Source: Polytrichum commune (Eukaryota; Streptophyta; Polytrichopsida; Polytrichales; Polytrichaceae). Taken from it: a stretch of 60,000 nt of DNA. Shown here piece by piece: positions 57,915 to 60,000 of this stretch. Within the stretch, counting starts at the first letter, position 1. Every line of letters begins with the position of its first letter. The notes below the pieces were generated by a model. It saw nothing but the letters and a program-made list of their open reading frames with translations, searched no databases and was not told the origin of the DNA. The translations under genes were made by a program, and so were the position numbers. Where the stretch lies: positions 41,108,001-41,168,000 of the forward strand of contig OX485804.1 of the NCBI GenBank assembly GCA_950295325.1, in the 5' to 3' direction.

Positions 57915-59457
57915 TATAGTGACTAATTCAAGATGCTGAATGGCCAAGATAAATTTTTGGTTTTTTATTGAGACAAATGAAACATTTTATTTCATTGCCA
58001 ACAAACCAAGATGCATTTTTTTACCACTTGTATTTGCATGTTCACATCTATAAACAAAATTTGATGAAGTTTCAATTGTTTTGGTGACATGGACCAATAT
58101 GTTTGTCTTGAACTTTTAATTCAACAACAATTGGAGCTTGAAAATTTTATTGAACTTCATCACGCATTAAAAAGTAAGACTTAAAATCATAACATATCAT
58201 TGTTTAACCTTGGATGTTATCAACAAGGCGCTTGAACTGGTATTTGACACCATTGCAAAGCAATAATTTTTGCATGTTTAGTATTATACCAGGCTCTACA
58301 TTTCATGACCCCCCTAGTACCTTGACAAGGCCTAATAGTGATCTACAAAGTCATTGCATACCAAGACCCCACTGGTATCATAAAATAGTAATACCAGTCC
58401 AACACTGGTCCTAACCCTTTGGCACCCGAGGTGGTGTTCTAGGATTGAAGAGGATGACTTGTCTGAAGCAAAATCCTTGTTGTCCTCCACCCTCAATATA
58501 GCCTTAGATCTCCATTATTGAAGGGCTTGGAGGAGAAGATGCTCAAATGGTTATGTCGGGTAACCCCCCGAAGGCTGGGATTACCCAGTCCATAGAGCAT
58601 TTCAACTGGCATCCTTGTCCAAAGCTTCAGCTAGGTGCTTTTTCATCTCAAAAACTTATTGACAAACTATTAAGTAGGTGGTGGCACCGGCTTGAAGGTT
58701 TCAGATTGTGTCCACACTAGCAGGCTTGTGCTTCCAGTGCCAACTTACCTTTTGTGATAAAAGGCCGTTCCATACAAACGTCGATACAACTTGAAGACAT
58801 GACGATATAACCCCCTCATAACCCATTAGTCGGGGCATCTGGTGCAATGCAGTACAATCCCTCTGAGATTCTGATAATTTGACTTAATGTGTATAAAAGT
58901 ACATAATACACAGCTTCGTACCCTCAGAACAAAGGGCATGTGCTTTGTCATCTGGACATATCCAAGAGACACATAGAAAGATTCAAATTCAAAGCATGTA
59001 CATTCCTGTTCCTCTACTGAAGATAATTTTAGAAACAAATGGAGATGGCAAAGCATATAAACTGATGCCCAGCACCGCTGAACATCTCTCACCTGCACGG
59101 ACCACATCCAATTTAAAACTTAAGTGAACATAAAAAATCCAGAACAAAAAGAGGTAGACAGACTGCAAAAGTGCAATAAAATCCTTTTCAGACAACTCAG
59201 TGGCCTGAGATGAACAGAAGGATGGCGAAACAGATATGCCAGTGTTTTCATAAACAGAAAGCAGAAATTGATAACCCTGAACGTATTTGACCAAATGACC
59301 TATTGCAGTTTTCTTGGATAAAACTACTGTACTGCTTGCAAAAGCAAAAGGTAAATCTTAGAACTTCCTTTGTGTGGAGCAAATTTTAAAGTTCCTCCAA
59401 ACCTAGCAGTTTCCATGGTGTGGATTTTCACATCTCTTTGGAAGCCACAACTCATAA
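57915..59457. other. Gene-free stretch
   Basis: No recognised coding region or element. Opposite-strand frames at 58826-59294 overlap each other and carry no motif. Confidence 0.4.
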
Positions 59458-59755
59458 GGTAGATGTGCCTAATTCCACCGCAACAATAGTTTGAACATCT
59501 ATATTTGAGTGGTGTGTGGTTAGGTGTGGATCTAAGAAGAGACATCAAAAAGACATGTGTTTGAAGGGATTAGACTACACGCTCAAAGAACGCTAACCAT
59601 TCTAGGCTCAATGGTCAACATGATTGAGGGACCTACATGACCTCTTGATGAGCATGAGAATCTTCACTGTGATAATGAATAAGACATTCACATGAGGTCC
59701 CAAAATGAGGCAAATGGCTATGGGCACAATTTGGATTTGCTAATCATCTCGCACT
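59458..59755 (+). repeat. Dispersed repeat R1, copy 4
   Basis: From ggtagatgtgcctaattcc to ggatttgctaatcatctcgc, with the R1 phrases atatttgagtggtgtgtggt, aggctcaatggtcaacatga and cttcactgtgataatgaata in order. Confidence 0.75.
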
Positions 59756-60000
59756 AATTATGCATTTCATATCCTACAAGAAGTGGGTGGTGCAGAGAGA
59801 AAAGCATCCATATAAGACATGTCTACCTTAACTAATACCACTAGAAATCACAAGCATGACTGCAAACAAATGCTAGATCTTTTGCAGACCAGCCAGGGTT
59901 GCATAGACATCAGCGTTGACCACATAATGAAAGAGAATTCACCCCAACAAAGTGTGCAGACATACCCATCTGAAAAATGTTGTCTGCAAATAGAAGATGA
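59756..60000. other. Window edge, nothing recognised
   Basis: Short unassigned sequence at the right edge. Confidence 0.3.

Overview
This is nuclear DNA from a streptophyte, most likely a land plant with a large, repeat-rich genome. Three spliced genes of plant families are present: caffeoyl-CoA O-methyltransferase, a plastid FAX-type (Tmemb_14) fatty-acid exporter, and an ER-body membrane protein with a VIT/CCC1-like end. That is about one gene per 20 kb, with GT-AG introns of 62 bp to 1.1 kb. A Ty3/gypsy element carrying a cytosine methyltransferase hints at a non-seed lineage; that is inference, and no species can be named.

Layout. 1-9.1 kb: repeat territory with a pogo/Tigger remnant (41-686), a tandem repeat (1706-1965), a non-autonomous hAT element with a perfect 8-bp target duplication (2402-3049) and a decayed minus-strand LINE (about 3.1-5.5 kb). 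9.1-27.0 kb: one nested insertion complex. A plus-strand LINE (9079-9395 and 21373-about 27000) was split by an LTR-like sequence 'X' (9396-11051 plus 21206-21372, target duplication ATCAC), and X was split by a 10.15-kb minus-strand Ty3/gypsy retrotransposon 'Y' (11052-21201, target duplication AGCC). 28.4-36.9 kb: the 14-exon ER-body-type gene (+). 37.6-39.8 kb: CCoAOMT (-). 43.4-45.9 kb: FAX-like gene (-). 46-60 kb: no gene recognised, but dispersed repeat families, two MITEs with TA duplications, a tRNA-derived SINE with an 11-bp target duplication, and a hAT transposase remnant (55.7-57.9 kb).

The most interesting object is element Y. Its single minus-strand reading frame (19112 to 11883) encodes, in order, gag, two CCHC zinc knuckles, aspartic protease, a complete C5-cytosine DNA methyltransferase, reverse transcriptase, RNase H, integrase and a C-terminal C4HC3 PHD finger. 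The element therefore carries a DNA-methylation writer and a probable histone reader. The frame has no frameshift over 7.2 kb and is interrupted only by five UAG codons; the terminal stop is UGA. One UAG lies in the TMV-type leaky context UAG-CAA-UUA, exactly between the methyltransferase half and the reverse-transcriptase half.

A second unusual object is the ER-body-type gene. Exons 2-12 are all multiples of 3 in length and flanked by phase-1 introns. Many share a Leu-Leu motif near the start and a Cys-Leu-Pro...Trp-Arg motif at the end, and two introns are recognisably homologous, so the gene appears to have grown by tandem exon duplication. The three host genes have no obvious common pathway; their proximity looks incidental.
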